DNA of 64,000 nucleotides from Roseovarius sp. W115. Its GTDB lineage: Bacteria; Pseudomonadota; Alphaproteobacteria; Rhodobacterales; Rhodobacteraceae. The position numbers and the translations under genes are program-made. Below are positions 17,232 through 27,397 of the stretch, piece after piece. Location: contig NZ_CP146606.1 of assembly GCF_032842945.2 (NCBI RefSeq), positions 310,001 through 374,000 of the forward strand, written 5' to 3'. Every line of letters begins with the position of its first letter. Within the stretch, counting starts at the first letter, position 1. Below the pieces are notes generated by a model. The model was not told the origin of the DNA and did no database searches. It saw only the letters and a list, made by a program, of their open reading frames with translations.

Positions 17232-19309
17232 ATGAAGTTACCATTTTCAGAACCGTATCTGGCCGGATCGGCCCGAGCGCGCAGAGCCAAAGAGCTGCGC
17301 GACCTTGCAACCGAAGTGTCGCGCCTGTCACCGCAGGCGCTCACGCGCACGAACCAGGAAGAGGTGGATCATGCACCGAAATACCCCGCGAATTTCACCA
17401 AGGGGCTCGCGCATGATGAATATGGTGTGCTCAACGAACAGGACGACTATGCCTGTTTCGTTCAAGCCATCAATTCGCCAAATCCGAGTGATTTCGATAA
17501 AGAGATCACGCGCTTTGACGACCATTTCGACTGTCAGCCACTGGATGCCGACTACAAGCCTCTGAAAGACAAAGAGGGCAATAAGGTCAAAACCCAGTGG
17601 CGCGGTTGGGAAAGCCCGCGTGCCGGGCACGTGTATGAACTACAAGGCCCTGACGCCGGTGCCGTTGGCATGGCCCCTGCCCCGCGTGTCAGCACACCTG
17701 AATTGGCGGTGGAAATGGCCGAGGTTTACGGTCTTGCCATCCTTCGGGACGTGCCCTTCACCGAAATATGTGACGGCAAAGGCGACCGGCTTTGTGGTAA
17801 AAAATCTAAACCCGCCCAGCTTGACGCCAATCAGGTGGCCGCGCTCATCGCAGGCATGGACTTCTTTTCCGCGCCTGATGACAGCATGGATCAGTTCGCG
17901 CGCAACCGTAGGGATGCACGTCTGATTGGTGGGCCAATCACATCCGAAACTGCCTTTCGCGGGTCCACACCAGGCGCCATGGCGGGGCCATACCTGTCGC
18001 AATTCATGCTGATAGGATCGGATTCACGCGCAGGCGGCAATCCTGGTGCAGGGGTATCGAACTTCCCCGGCGAAAACTCCGGTTGGGATTTCCGTGATGG
18101 ATTTATCCAGTATGGCTCAATCACAATCGACCAGCGCGGGCAATCCGCCAAAGGCTGCCTCGACTATATGACAGACTGGCCTTCATGGCGTGACGTTCAA
18201 AACGGCGCGGACTTCCGCGGATTGGATGTGTTCGAACCCAAACGTCGGTTCATCACCACGCCTCGCGATCTGGCAACTTATGTGCACTACGACCAGCTGT
18301 ATGAGGCATACCTGAACGCGGCTCTGCTGTTGCTGGAAATGGGAACACCAACATCCAAAGGCATGCCTGAGCCGTCATACACAGGTCACCGCACCGCCTT
18401 TGCAACATTCGGCGGACCACATGTTCTGTCGCTGGTTTGCGAGATCGCCACACGTTGCCTCAAGGCCGTCCGCCGTCAGAAGTTCAACTATCACCGCCGG
18501 GCACGTCCCGAGGCGATGGGGGGCGACTGACATTGGCCTGTGCCGGAGAGCTCGAAAAACTGGGCTGCGCCGGAGATGCGTTTGCGGAGATGCTGGACCA
18601 GATGCCCAAGGACCTCTTGAAGGCCGTTGTACATCACAACAAGGACCAAAACTCGCATGCGATGGCCAAGATGCGCCGTCTGGCCTGTGGTCACAAAGGT
18701 GCGGGTCTGCCGGGCTGCATCGACGAAGATTGTAACCTCTTGCTGCCAATGGCGTTCCCTGAAGGCAGCCCAATGCATCCCGCCTACGGCGCCGGTCATG
18801 CGACTGTCGCGGGCGGATGTGTCACGATCCTCAAGGCATTCTTTGAGATGTTTGAGGATTGCGACAGCAAGGTCGAGCGCAAACTCACCTATTGCGACGC
18901 CAAGGGCAACGACCAGCCTATTCGTTATGTCCCGAACGAAGATGGCTCTGCTCTTGTGCAGGATCCAAAGTCAAACGACGCACTGACGATCCAAGGTGAG
19001 CTCGACAAACTGGCGGCCAATATCTCTATCGGCCGCAACATGGCGGGCGTTCACTACTACTCAGATTACTACGACAGTCTGCGTATGGGTGAGCGGGTCG
19101 CGGTGGGTCTCCTGATGGAGCAAAGCCCGACTTACGTCGAACCGGTGGAGATGTCCTTCACCAGCTTCGACGGCGATCACATCTGCATCTCGGGTGCTGC
19201 CGGGGCCGCGCCTTCCATTTCCATCCTCGATCAGTCAGGACGTCCCGTCCAGCTGGCTGACTGGTGTCTTCGCCATGTGAGTGGGGCGGAGACCATGGAG
19301 GATCTGTAG
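17232..19309 (+). pseudogene. Vanadium-dependent haloperoxidase, interrupted by a frameshift
   Basis: Two overlapping frames (17232-18530 and the continuation to 19309) together encode one protein of about 692 residues. Vanadate-site motifs of bromoperoxidase type are seen in order. KFNYHRRARP (K and R nine codons apart, around codon 417) is in the first frame. YGAGHATVAG and GRNMAGVHYYSD (Arg, catalytic His and Asp) are in the second. The switch falls at a G6 run (18518-18523): adding one G joins EAMGG to GRLTLACAG. The usual Ser of the PSGH-type motif is Ala here. The enzyme would oxidise bromide or iodide with H2O2. GGAGG precedes the ATG. No signal peptide is evident. Sequencing error at the G-run is as likely as true inactivation. 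Confidence 0.85.
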
Positions 19310-19335
19310 CGGCATAGTCCTTCGTCGCTACAGCG

Positions 19336-19374
19336 AGCCCCGCATCTTACTCCTGAGATGCGGGGCTTTTTTTT
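19336..19374 (+). terminator. Intrinsic terminator of the haloperoxidase gene
   Basis: AGCCCCGCATCT and AGATGCGGGGCT form a perfect 12-bp GC-rich stem with an 8-base loop, followed by a T8 tract. It lies 27 bp after the stop codon and also separates the convergent tamB gene. Confidence 0.93.
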
Positions 19375-19398
19375 GACGTGCGACGACGTGAACTCCGC

Positions 19399-22300
19399 TC
19401 AATAATCTTTCTCAAAGAACACGCCGACCCCAGAATTCCCATCCGTGCCTGTACTGCCACGCACAGTCAGGTTCTTGTTAATATCAAGATTGAGGTTGAT
19501 CTCTTGGTTACCTTCACTGTCGACAACAACTTCTGAGTAGATGTTTTCGTTGATATAAGTCCCAGCGCGCACCTGGTTGGCCCCATCCTCAGTCGTGGTG
19601 ACATCAAGATCACTCAAACCCAGAGACCGACGCAAAGAGCCACTCAAACCACCTGAGCGTTGGCCCGATAGCGTGGCGGCTGCGGCGACAAGCTGGGCTG
19701 CCTGAAACGGCGAAATGCTATCAAGCCCGCGTCCGAAGAGCAGCCGCGCGACAGCCTCTTCCTGCGGCAAATCCGGCTCTGACTCAAAGCGCACCGTGGG
19801 CGCGCTGGCGAGGCCCTCCAAGATGATGCGCACCACAAAATCATCTGATTGCGTCTCTGCGACAAAGCGCAGGAAGGGATCCAGCGCGCCGCGCAAATCA
19901 ATCAAACCCTCCGTGAGGTCAAGCCGCCGCCCCAAAATGTCGAGCCGCCCACGGATCAGTTCGAACACGCCACTTGCCGTAACATTGGCCGTGGTTCCAC
20001 CCAACCGCAATTGACCGCCCAATTCCGCATCAAGCCCACGCCCGCGTACGAAAATGCGATTGGGGGCATTGACCGTCAAATCAAGTGGGAAGGCTGCCGC
20101 AGGCCCTTTTGATTTTTGACCGGTCAGACCGGCGCGTTCCTGCGTGCGACGCACATCTACAGGTGTATTCACGTGGCGCATGTCCAGAATGCTACCCGGA
20201 GCCGCCGATGTGCTGGATGGCACCATCACTTCTGTCTCTCCAAGCGACAGGACGCCACCAATGCGCGCGCCGCCGGTCAGCGGGCCGTCTACTGTGACTT
20301 GGCCCGATACGGTCGTGCGGTAGAGATTTGGATCGGAAACGCCAAGATCATTGAGTGTTGCCTGAAGCGTTGCAGAAAATGGCGCGGCGAGGGCAATTGG
20401 CCCTGTCACCCGAAAACTGCCACCCGTTCCCGCGTTGCCAGTGATATCCGGGCGCGCCTGACCTTGTGACAGGTCCACTCTGCCAGCAAGCTCTTGAAGG
20501 ACAAGACCTGACCCAGGCAGCGCCACCCTGCCCTGCTCTGTCGTAACCGTACCAGACAGCGCATCCAGTTGTGCGGGGCCATCCAGACGCAGCTCAAACC
20601 GCGCCAGCCCATCGATAGAATTGGGTGAGATGAACCCATTTGCGAGCCCCAAAGGTGCGGTGCCAACAAGCTCAAGCGCCAGTTGTTTTGCATAATCCTG
20701 GATTGTCCCCGTGATCTTGGCCTGGGTGCCACCCGGTCCCGTTGCGTCCAGCACAACATCGACAAGACGCGCTTGGGTATCTTGCAATGTGATCTGACCT
20801 TGCACGCTGGCCGGTCCGTCAAATCCCGGAGCCAAAACGCCAAGATCCGCGATGCTGGCTGACGTCGTGATTGGCGCGCCGGGTGCCGGGCTTTCGGCTG
20901 TGACATCAAGTTTTGCGGCAGCTAGATCAAGGTTGCGGATATGCGGCAGTGCATCAGGGTTAATCGCGAAAGATGTGTCAAACGTGACGTCGCCCGCCAC
21001 AAGACGATCAAGGCTTGGCAAACCTGAGCGAAAATTCTGGGCGACCAAATTCGTCGTAAGGTCCACGATTTTTCCGCGCAATTCCCCAAACCCGTCCACG
21101 GACCAATCGACACGACCAGCAAGGGAGCGCCCCGCAATAGCAGACAGACGCGACAGATCTTCTGCGACCAGAGTGAGGTCGCCATCTACGGGCAATTCAG
21201 GGTCATCAGGGGTCAAGGAAACCGTTCCGCTAAGCGTTGCGCCAACGGCTTGGGCGGTGAGGTTTTCCAAAGAAATCGCACCGCCTTCGACCCAACGCAG
21301 ACCGACCGAAAGGTTTGCCGGTCCGTCCATTTTGGGTTCAACGAGGGAGACTTCCGACAGCTCAGCGGCCAGATCAAGCTGTCCGCGCTCGGCATTCAAA
21401 GTGCCGTCCGCCGTTGCGTTGACGGCGTCGGTGCGGACCAAAAACCGGTTTAAAAGCGTGCCTTCGAGGTCTCTTTTGACGGCAAACGAGACAACGCCGT
21501 TGCCTTGCAAGAGAGGGTCGATGCGCTGATTGGAGATCTTCAAACCATCGGTTTTCGCATCAACATCTACATCAAATGATCCACCCAGTAGTGCGCCCAT
21601 ACCTTCTATACGGATCTCTGCTGCCCCGCTGAGGTCCCGCTCTGCAACACCTGAAAACCGCGAAAGGTCCGCACTGCGAAGTGTTGCGCGCCCTGCCACT
21701 GGGAAGCCTTCTGAAAGACCATCAACTGTGCCGTTTGCCTGCAAATCAACGTCTTCGCTTTGCAGCATCAACGACATGATCTCTAGCGGGGATTGTGCGG
21801 TCCAGGACAAGTCGGACGTGCCATTTATGGAAGACCCCAACAAACGGCGAAGATCAGGGGCGTCGTGGTTTAAACGCTGCGCATCAAATGTGATACTCGC
21901 GGTCACGCCCCCTGGGTTGCCACGCGTTATCGTTCCTTCTGCGGCAAGCACCGCACGGCCCACCTGCAGCTCATCACGTACAAGATCGCGCAATTTGGCT
22001 TCTGCCTGCCACACGTCGCCCTGATCGGCGTTGTATTGTGCCGACAGGTTGATTTCACGGACGGACACTTCCGTCCCAGCCACAGGCAAGCGCGTTACCG
22101 CATCTCCAGCAATATCCACCTTAAGATCAAAGCTTTGTGGCCATCCATCTGGCGACAGACGCACGCGCCCATTCAAATCCATCGCGCCTGAGGTTAGCTC
22201 CAGAACATCCAGATTGAGCCGCCCATCGGTCAGGTTTTGTCCCGCCACCGACAGCGATGCGTTTTCGCCCATGAAGCGGTGAAACTCCGGCTCGAACAAC

Positions 22301-23142
22301 GGGCGCACGTCGCCAGACAGGTTGGCGGCGAAAGCATGCCCCATCTCTCGATCCTCGCCGGCTTCCATCGCGGAAATTTCGATCGCTCCGCCAAAGCGGC
22401 GAACACCGTCAGAGGAAAGCGCAATGTTGGCGGTATAGTCGCTTAGAGGAGCCTCCCCATTGAGCTGCAGTTGCAAACTGGGCGCACCGGGGATGCGCAA
22501 CAGTTTTGCCACGAGCCCATCTCTGGCTTCTACAAAATCGAGAGCCAACGCCAGCACTCTGGTCTCATTTGAAAAGCCACCCTCAAACACAAGCTTGTCT
22601 TCGCGATCCGTGCGCAAAATCTGAGTTTTGGCCCGTGCAACACCATCATCGAGGAAAAAAGCGCCCTCAAGCGACAACACGGCCTGTTCACCCAACACAG
22701 GTGGCTTCAGAACGATGCGTTTCGCGTGAATCTCGTCGATGTTGATGGCCACAGGCAACTCAGGCAAGGCAAACTGCCACGCTTGCGCGTCTTCAGGGGA
22801 TACGCCGCCCTCGCTCACGGGCATACGCTCCAAAACCATTTCGTCAGCGGTCAGTTCGTCTATTTCCAGGCGGCCAGCAAAAAGCGACGATCGAGACCAG
22901 ACTAGGGAGGCATTGTTGAGAGTAAACCACACGCCGTCGTCGTCTGAAATCGTCAAACGCTCTAAGGTCGCGTTTGACGACAAGGCACCGCGAAACCCGG
23001 TGACAACGACCTCTCGCCCTGCTTCAGACAGATTGTCTTGCAGCCAGTTTTCGATGAAGCTTTTGTCATCCTGTTCAGCATTCTGCGCCAGCGCAAAATT
23101 GGCCACGCACAAGAACACCAAAAAGACCTTGATCAACCGCAT
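19399..23142 (-). CDS. tamB: Translocation and assembly module protein TamB
   Basis: A very long (1247-residue) protein with an N-terminal membrane anchor/signal (MRLIKVFLVFLCVANFALA). Repetitive beta-rich sequence follows over about 900 residues, with repeated units of the type LSGTVSLTPDDPELPVDGDL. A C-terminal DUF490 domain includes FELIRGRLDILGRRLDLTEG and RLLFGRGLDSISPFQAAQL. TamB is anchored in the inner membrane, spans the periplasm as a hydrophobic groove, works with TamA, and is implicated in outer-membrane protein assembly and phospholipid transport. The ATG at 23142 shares bases with the tamA stop (TGATG), so the two are one operon. The length fits alphaproteobacterial TamB. Confidence 0.93.
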   Translation of the reverse strand: MRLIKVFLVFLCVANFALAQNAEQDDKSFIENWLQDNLSEAGREVVVTGFRGALSSNATLERLTISDDDGVWFTLNNASLVWSRSSLFAGRLEIDELTADEMVLERMPVSEGGVSPEDAQAWQFALPELPVAINIDEIHAKRIVLKPPVLGEQAVLSLEGAFFLDDGVARAKTQILRTDREDKLVFEGGFSNETRVLALALDFVEARDGLVAKLLRIPGAPSLQLQLNGEAPLSDYTANIALSSDGVRRFGGAIEISAMEAGEDREMGHAFAANLSGDVRPLFEPEFHRFMGENASLSVAGQNLTDGRLNLDVLELTSGAMDLNGRVRLSPDGWPQSFDLKVDIAGDAVTRLPVAGTEVSVREINLSAQYNADQGDVWQAEAKLRDLVRDELQVGRAVLAAEGTITRGNPGGVTASITFDAQRLNHDAPDLRRLLGSSINGTSDLSWTAQSPLEIMSLMLQSEDVDLQANGTVDGLSEGFPVAGRATLRSADLSRFSGVAERDLSGAAEIRIEGMGALLGGSFDVDVDAKTDGLKISNQRIDPLLQGNGVVSFAVKRDLEGTLLNRFLVRTDAVNATADGTLNAERGQLDLAAELSEVSLVEPKMDGPANLSVGLRWVEGGAISLENLTAQAVGATLSGTVSLTPDDPELPVDGDLTLVAEDLSRLSAIAGRSLAGRVDWSVDGFGELRGKIVDLTTNLVAQNFRSGLPSLDRLVAGDVTFDTSFAINPDALPHIRNLDLAAAKLDVTAESPAPGAPITTSASIADLGVLAPGFDGPASVQGQITLQDTQARLVDVVLDATGPGGTQAKITGTIQDYAKQLALELVGTAPLGLANGFISPNSIDGLARFELRLDGPAQLDALSGTVTTEQGRVALPGSGLVLQELAGRVDLSQGQARPDITGNAGTGGSFRVTGPIALAAPFSATLQATLNDLGVSDPNLYRTTVSGQVTVDGPLTGGARIGGVLSLGETEVMVPSSTSAAPGSILDMRHVNTPVDVRRTQERAGLTGQKSKGPAAAFPLDLTVNAPNRIFVRGRGLDAELGGQLRLGGTTANVTASGVFELIRGRLDILGRRLDLTEGLIDLRGALDPFLRFVAETQSDDFVVRIILEGLASAPTVRFESEPDLPQEEAVARLLFGRGLDSISPFQAAQLVAAAATLSGQRSGGLSGSLRRSLGLSDLDVTTTEDGANQVRAGTYINENIYSEVVVDSEGNQEINLNLDINKNLTVRGSTGTDGNSGVGVFFEKDY

Positions 23143-24950
23143 CAAAACGCCTGCCCTATGCCTATGTAAAATTCGAATTGCTGACCCGCATCGCTGTCGA
23201 CGGGCGTGGCAATGTCGAGCCGGATAGGGCCAATCCCTGTATCGTATCGCACACCAAACCCTGCTCCCGCGTGCACCTCTCCACTGTCACTGATGAAACT
23301 GTCGCTTCCGACAAAGCCTGCATCTGCAAAAGCTACGACCGACCACGTGTCGTTCAAACCATAGCGTAGCTCGCTGGAGATCGCCAAAAACGATCTCCCG
23401 CCGAGGCGGTTTCCGCCCCCGATATCAACAGCAAGCGATTCAAATGGTTGACCGCGTACTGTGTCAGAGCCGCCTGAAAAGAAAAGCATGTCGGGTGACA
23501 CCTCGGTTAACCCCGCACCAACGACCGATCCGATTTGCGCGCGAAAGGCCGCGACATGGCGGTCTTTTTCGCCGAACCCTAGATAAGTCCGCGCATCCGC
23601 AAAGAACCGCGCGCCCGACCCGCCGCTTCCCACTGCTGCAAAGGGTGTGACTTTGGTATCAATGAAAATCCCAGAATGAGCATCCAGCGGGTCATCCCGG
23701 CTATCATAGGTCAGGCTGACCGGAAAAAGGACGTGCTCCAGCGTCCGGGACCCTGCGTCATCGTCAATGTCGGAAAACCGATAGGCGATGCCCACCTGCC
23801 CGGTCAGTTCATCATTGAAAATATGAGACAGCCCAATACCTGCCTGAGCGCTGCTTTCGCGAAAGCCCGGCTCGTCTTGCTCCTCGATTTCAAATCCCAA
23901 AACAAGAGACGTGTCCGGGGTAATGGTCGCAGGCCGGTCAAACCGGACGCCCACACGATAGTCGATCCCATCTGTATCGCCCCCAATGCCGCGCACCTCA
24001 CCTTCGAACCGCAAACGCTCTGCGCCACCAAGCAAGTTTCGATGCATCCAGAACGCGTTGAGCGACAGTCCCTCCAGCGAGGCTATTTCGGCACCAACGC
24101 CAAAACGTCTTGGCTTTGCGTCAACAAGCTCTGCCGTGATGTCCAAGGTATTGCCGGGACCGGGCGTGTCAGCTTCGGTCAAAACAACTGATCGGAACGC
24201 ACCCGTTCTGCGCAAGCGCTCGCTTGATCGTTTCAAGTCCTCGGGGGAGAATACCTCGCCCGTCGGCAGACCTGCAATTGCGCGCACACGGCTCGGGCGA
24301 ACCCGTCCGGGCTCGGCGACGAGAAGGTCGCCAAAGGTCAGGCGCGGACCGGGGGCCAGACGAATGTCAGCGGCCAGTTCTGCGCGGGCATGATTGGCCG
24401 TGATCCGTTGATCAGAGACATTTGCCTTTGCATGACCCGCGTCACGCCACGCGTCGACACCCGCTTGTGCGGCCTCTACGACCCTGTCCGAAAGGGCAGG
24501 CTGTCCTGGCGCGAAACCTTCCGGAAGTTCCGTTGTTGGTGCAAGCGGAGCAACACGCGCCGTCGAGAACCGAAAACGCGGACCGGGATCAATCAGGATA
24601 TCCACCCGCTCTATCGCCTCGGGCCCTCCAAAGGGCGAGATATCAGCGGCTTCGCGACCATCAACACGGATGCTGATAACACCTCCGTAGTAACCGAGTT
24701 CATACAAAGAACTGAGAAGTCTTTGATAATCTGCACGCGCAGCAGAAAGAATATCCTGGGCGACGGGGTTGTTCTGCGCTGCGGTCTCGACCGTCAAGGA
24801 TGCCGCGCGCAACCTGTTCACAAAGCTTTCGGACGCTTGCAGACGCACGTCCACGGCCAGCGCCATCGGGACATAGCACAACACTACCACGCAACTCAGC
24901 CAAATCTTGGTCGTCCAGCTATGAAACACGTCAGGCGCTCCGTTCTGCAT
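23142..24950 (-). CDS. tamA: Outer-membrane assembly protein TamA (Omp85 family)
   Basis: A 602-residue Omp85 protein. A signal peptide ends near PMALA-VDV (about residue 33). POTRA domains follow (ASESFVNRLRAASL, the middle part with LTFGDLLVAEPGRVRPSRVR, and FSPEDLKRSSERLRRTGAF). A C-terminal 16-strand barrel contains GGSDTVRGQPFESL, the conserved VRGQ motif of the lid-lock loop, and ends with IGQAF, an aromatic-terminal strand. TamA inserts substrates into the outer membrane and docks with TamB, encoded directly downstream with overlapping codons. The gene diverges from the oxidoreductase at 25070. Confidence 0.93.
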   Translation of the reverse strand: MQNGAPDVFHSWTTKIWLSCVVVLCYVPMALAVDVRLQASESFVNRLRAASLTVETAAQNNPVAQDILSAARADYQRLLSSLYELGYYGGVISIRVDGREAADISPFGGPEAIERVDILIDPGPRFRFSTARVAPLAPTTELPEGFAPGQPALSDRVVEAAQAGVDAWRDAGHAKANVSDQRITANHARAELAADIRLAPGPRLTFGDLLVAEPGRVRPSRVRAIAGLPTGEVFSPEDLKRSSERLRRTGAFRSVVLTEADTPGPGNTLDITAELVDAKPRRFGVGAEIASLEGLSLNAFWMHRNLLGGAERLRFEGEVRGIGGDTDGIDYRVGVRFDRPATITPDTSLVLGFEIEEQDEPGFRESSAQAGIGLSHIFNDELTGQVGIAYRFSDIDDDAGSRTLEHVLFPVSLTYDSRDDPLDAHSGIFIDTKVTPFAAVGSGGSGARFFADARTYLGFGEKDRHVAAFRAQIGSVVGAGLTEVSPDMLFFSGGSDTVRGQPFESLAVDIGGGNRLGGRSFLAISSELRYGLNDTWSVVAFADAGFVGSDSFISDSGEVHAGAGFGVRYDTGIGPIRLDIATPVDSDAGQQFEFYIGIGQAF

Positions 24951-25069
24951 ATTGTTATTCCATGCGGATGACTAAGGTTCCACCGCAATTCGCATAGCGT
25001 CCGACCCAAAAACATGTAGCATTCGTGAGGCCCTTCAACTGAAGATTTGACCAAGAAGAGGAGCGTCTT

Positions 25070-26359
25070 TTGAATTTATCGACTCTTGCCACTGAGGCCG
25101 AAGCGCGAAATGCGCCTGTGCGTGCCGGGCTTATTGGCGCGGGAAAATTCGGCTCGATGTTCCTCAGCCAGGTGCCAACCATCCAAGGCCTTGAGGTTAG
25201 CGCGATTGCTGATCTGGACGTGCCTCGCGCCAAGGCAGCGTGTGAGACGGTGGGTTGGTCGCCTGAGCGGATCGCGGCCACGTCGTTCGAGGAAGATGGT
25301 GCAGCGCTTGCGGCACGGGATGATGTGGATGTCGTGATCGAAGCCACCGGCCATCCCCGCGCAGGCATCGCGCATGCGCGGGCCGCCATTAAGGCGGGCA
25401 AACATATCGTGATGGTCAATGTCGAAGCCGATGTTCTCGTCGGCCCGGTGCTGGCAGCAGAAGCCCGCGCGGCGGGTGTGGTCTATTCCATGGCCTACGG
25501 GGACCAGCCCGCGCTTGTGTCCGAAATGGTTGACTGGGCAAGATCCGCCGGGTTTTCCGTGGCCGCTGCGGGCAAAGGCACCAAGTACCTGCTCGCCTAT
25601 CACTCGGTCACGCCTGACGAAGTTTGGGCGCATTACGGCCTCTCGCCCGAAGACGCCGCCGCGGCGGGCATGAACCCGCAAATGTTCAATTCCTTTCTCG
25701 ACGGCACCAAAAGCGCCATTGAAATGGTCGCGATTGCCAATGCTTGCGGTCTTAACGTGCCGACCGATGGCCTCGCCTTTCCGCCCTGTGGTGTGGACGA
25801 TCTTGCGCATGTGCTACGGCCCAAGGAGATGGGCGGGCACCTTGAAGGGCGCGGCATGGTCGAAACCATCTCGTCGGTCGAGCGCGATGGTCGCCCGGTT
25901 TTCAGAGACCTGCGTTGGGGTGTCTACGTGGTGCTGGAAGCGCCCAATGACTATGCCGCCGCGTGTTTTCGGCAGTACGGTCTTCCCACTGACGATACCG
26001 GGCGTTTTGCGGCCATGTACAAGCCCTTTCACCTGATTGGCTTGGAACTTTCGATTTCCGTGCTCAGCGCCGCCCTGCGGCGCGAACCAACCGGGCAATC
26101 ACGTGAGATGCGCGGCACGGTGGCGGCCGTGGCCAAAAGGGATCTGAAGGCTGGTGAAATACTCGATGGCGAGGGCGGCTATACTGTCTGGGGCAAGGCG
26201 CAACCTGTTTCGCACGCGAAAGACACGCTACCCATTGGGCTTGCTCAAAATGTGACGCTTACGTGTGACGTAGCCCAGGGGTCCACATTACAAATGTCTG
26301 ATGTAACGCTGGCCGATGATCCGGTGGTTACTCTGTATCGGCAAGCTTTGGGCGACTGA
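25070..26359 (+). CDS. NAD(P)-binding oxidoreductase with C-terminal SAF domain (homoserine dehydrogenase-like, COG4091 type)
   Basis: A 429-residue protein. The N-terminal Rossmann domain has RAGLIGAGKFGSMFLSQV at about residues 18-35 and DVVIEATGHPRAGIAHA. The middle region corresponds to the substrate domain of homoserine dehydrogenase-like proteins, and about 70 C-terminal residues form a SAF domain (VAAVAKRDLKAGEILDGEGG). Proteins of this architecture are often mislabelled as FlgA or homoserine dehydrogenase; several act in sugar-acid or branched-sugar catabolism. The start is a TTG at 25070 with AAGAGGAG eight bases upstream. Its neighbours are a LysR regulator and a lyase-transporter operon, which suggests a catabolic role. 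The substrate is unknown. Confidence 0.82.
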   Translation: MNLSTLATEAEARNAPVRAGLIGAGKFGSMFLSQVPTIQGLEVSAIADLDVPRAKAACETVGWSPERIAATSFEEDGAALAARDDVDVVIEATGHPRAGIAHARAAIKAGKHIVMVNVEADVLVGPVLAAEARAAGVVYSMAYGDQPALVSEMVDWARSAGFSVAAAGKGTKYLLAYHSVTPDEVWAHYGLSPEDAAAAGMNPQMFNSFLDGTKSAIEMVAIANACGLNVPTDGLAFPPCGVDDLAHVLRPKEMGGHLEGRGMVETISSVERDGRPVFRDLRWGVYVVLEAPNDYAAACFRQYGLPTDDTGRFAAMYKPFHLIGLELSISVLSAALRREPTGQSREMRGTVAAVAKRDLKAGEILDGEGGYTVWGKAQPVSHAKDTLPIGLAQNVTLTCDVAQGSTLQMSDVTLADDPVVTLYRQALGD

Positions 26360-26379
26360 TCCGTTTAAAGTTAGGCCCC

Positions 26380-27288
26380 CTAGGCCAGAGACACGTTTTC
26401 GCGCACTTCCAGGAACGACCAGATGGACCGTGTCAAACGATTGGAATGTTTGACGTTTCGATACATCCTGATCTCCAAATCAATGGTCCACTCCGGCTCT
26501 CCAGTGTGCACCAATAGTTTACTTTCCAGATCCGGGGCCACCAGGCTCTTGGGCAGCCAGGCAACCCCGTCACCGGCACGCGCCCGGATGCGCAGCGCAC
26601 CACCCATGGAGTTCTCATAAACGGTGCGTAACCGTGAGTTCAGCCCATGCGATTTGAACAGGGTGTCAAGATGGTTGCCAATCGGCGCGACATCACGAAA
26701 GCGCAGGTAAGGCATCTCGATATTCGGCGTGTCGAACGCAAATAGCGGCTTGCCATCCACATCAGGTTTACAAACCGGGATCATCTGGTCATGTCCGATG
26801 AGGATGGATTGAAACGGTGCCGCTTCGGATTTGTTAAAACCCCGGTATGCAATCACGAAATCTGCCTCTCGCTCTTCGAGATCCCGCATACAATTCGGCA
26901 GATCATCCGCCCGCAGCCGTGACATGATGGGGCCGTACGCCTCTTCCAGTGACAGCAACCATGCGGGATAAAACCGCCAGCTGATTGAGTGCTGGGCGGC
27001 AAAAGTCACCACATATTTATCAGGCAATGATTGCGCCTCAAGGATTTGGCTGCGCTCCTGCTCAATCCTGGATAGGGCTTGTAGCCCAGCCTCAAGCATC
27101 TGTGTGCCTGCCTCTGTCAGACGCACAGGATGACGTGTTCGGTCTACAAGCGTTGCGCCGACCCAAGTCTCCAGTGCTTTGATCCGCCGGCTGAATGCCG
27201 GCTGGCTGAGATTGCTCAAAACAGCGGCCTGAGAAAAGTTGCCAGTCCGCTGCAAACGCTGAAGATCACGAAACAAAGATGTGTCCAT
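26380..27288 (-). CDS. LysR-family transcriptional regulator
   Basis: A 302-residue regulator. The winged HTH occupies residues 1-60 (LQRTGNFSQAAVLSNLSQPAFSRRIKALE) and the substrate-binding effector domain the rest. The frame is open up to 27372, but the HTH begins directly after MDTSLFRDLQRL, and a perfect palindrome at 27301-27315 would otherwise lie in the coding part, so the ATG at 27288 is preferred. It diverges from the lyase/ABC operon at 27398, which it probably controls, and converges with the SAF oxidoreductase. Confidence 0.87.
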   Translation of the reverse strand: MDTSLFRDLQRLQRTGNFSQAAVLSNLSQPAFSRRIKALETWVGATLVDRTRHPVRLTEAGTQMLEAGLQALSRIEQERSQILEAQSLPDKYVVTFAAQHSISWRFYPAWLLSLEEAYGPIMSRLRADDLPNCMRDLEEREADFVIAYRGFNKSEAAPFQSILIGHDQMIPVCKPDVDGKPLFAFDTPNIEMPYLRFRDVAPIGNHLDTLFKSHGLNSRLRTVYENSMGGALRIRARAGDGVAWLPKSLVAPDLESKLLVHTGEPEWTIDLEIRMYRNVKHSNRLTRSIWSFLEVRENVSLA

Positions 27289-27300
27289 CCAAGCATCGTA

Positions 27301-27315
27301 ATGCAAATTTTGCAT
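27301..27315. promoter_or_regulatory. Candidate LysR operator (7-1-7 palindrome)
   Basis: ATGCAAATTTTGCAT is a perfect inverted repeat (ATGCAAA, T, TTTGCAT) in the gap between the divergent LysR and lyase genes, 13 bp from the regulator start. Size and symmetry fit the T-N11-A type recognition box of LysR proteins. Confidence 0.55.
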
Positions 27316-27397
27316 AATGTCATTCGAACATAACATTGGATGCATCACGGATAATGTTTCAGGCTTTGGCATCTAGATTCTATCAAGGGGGCAAGTG

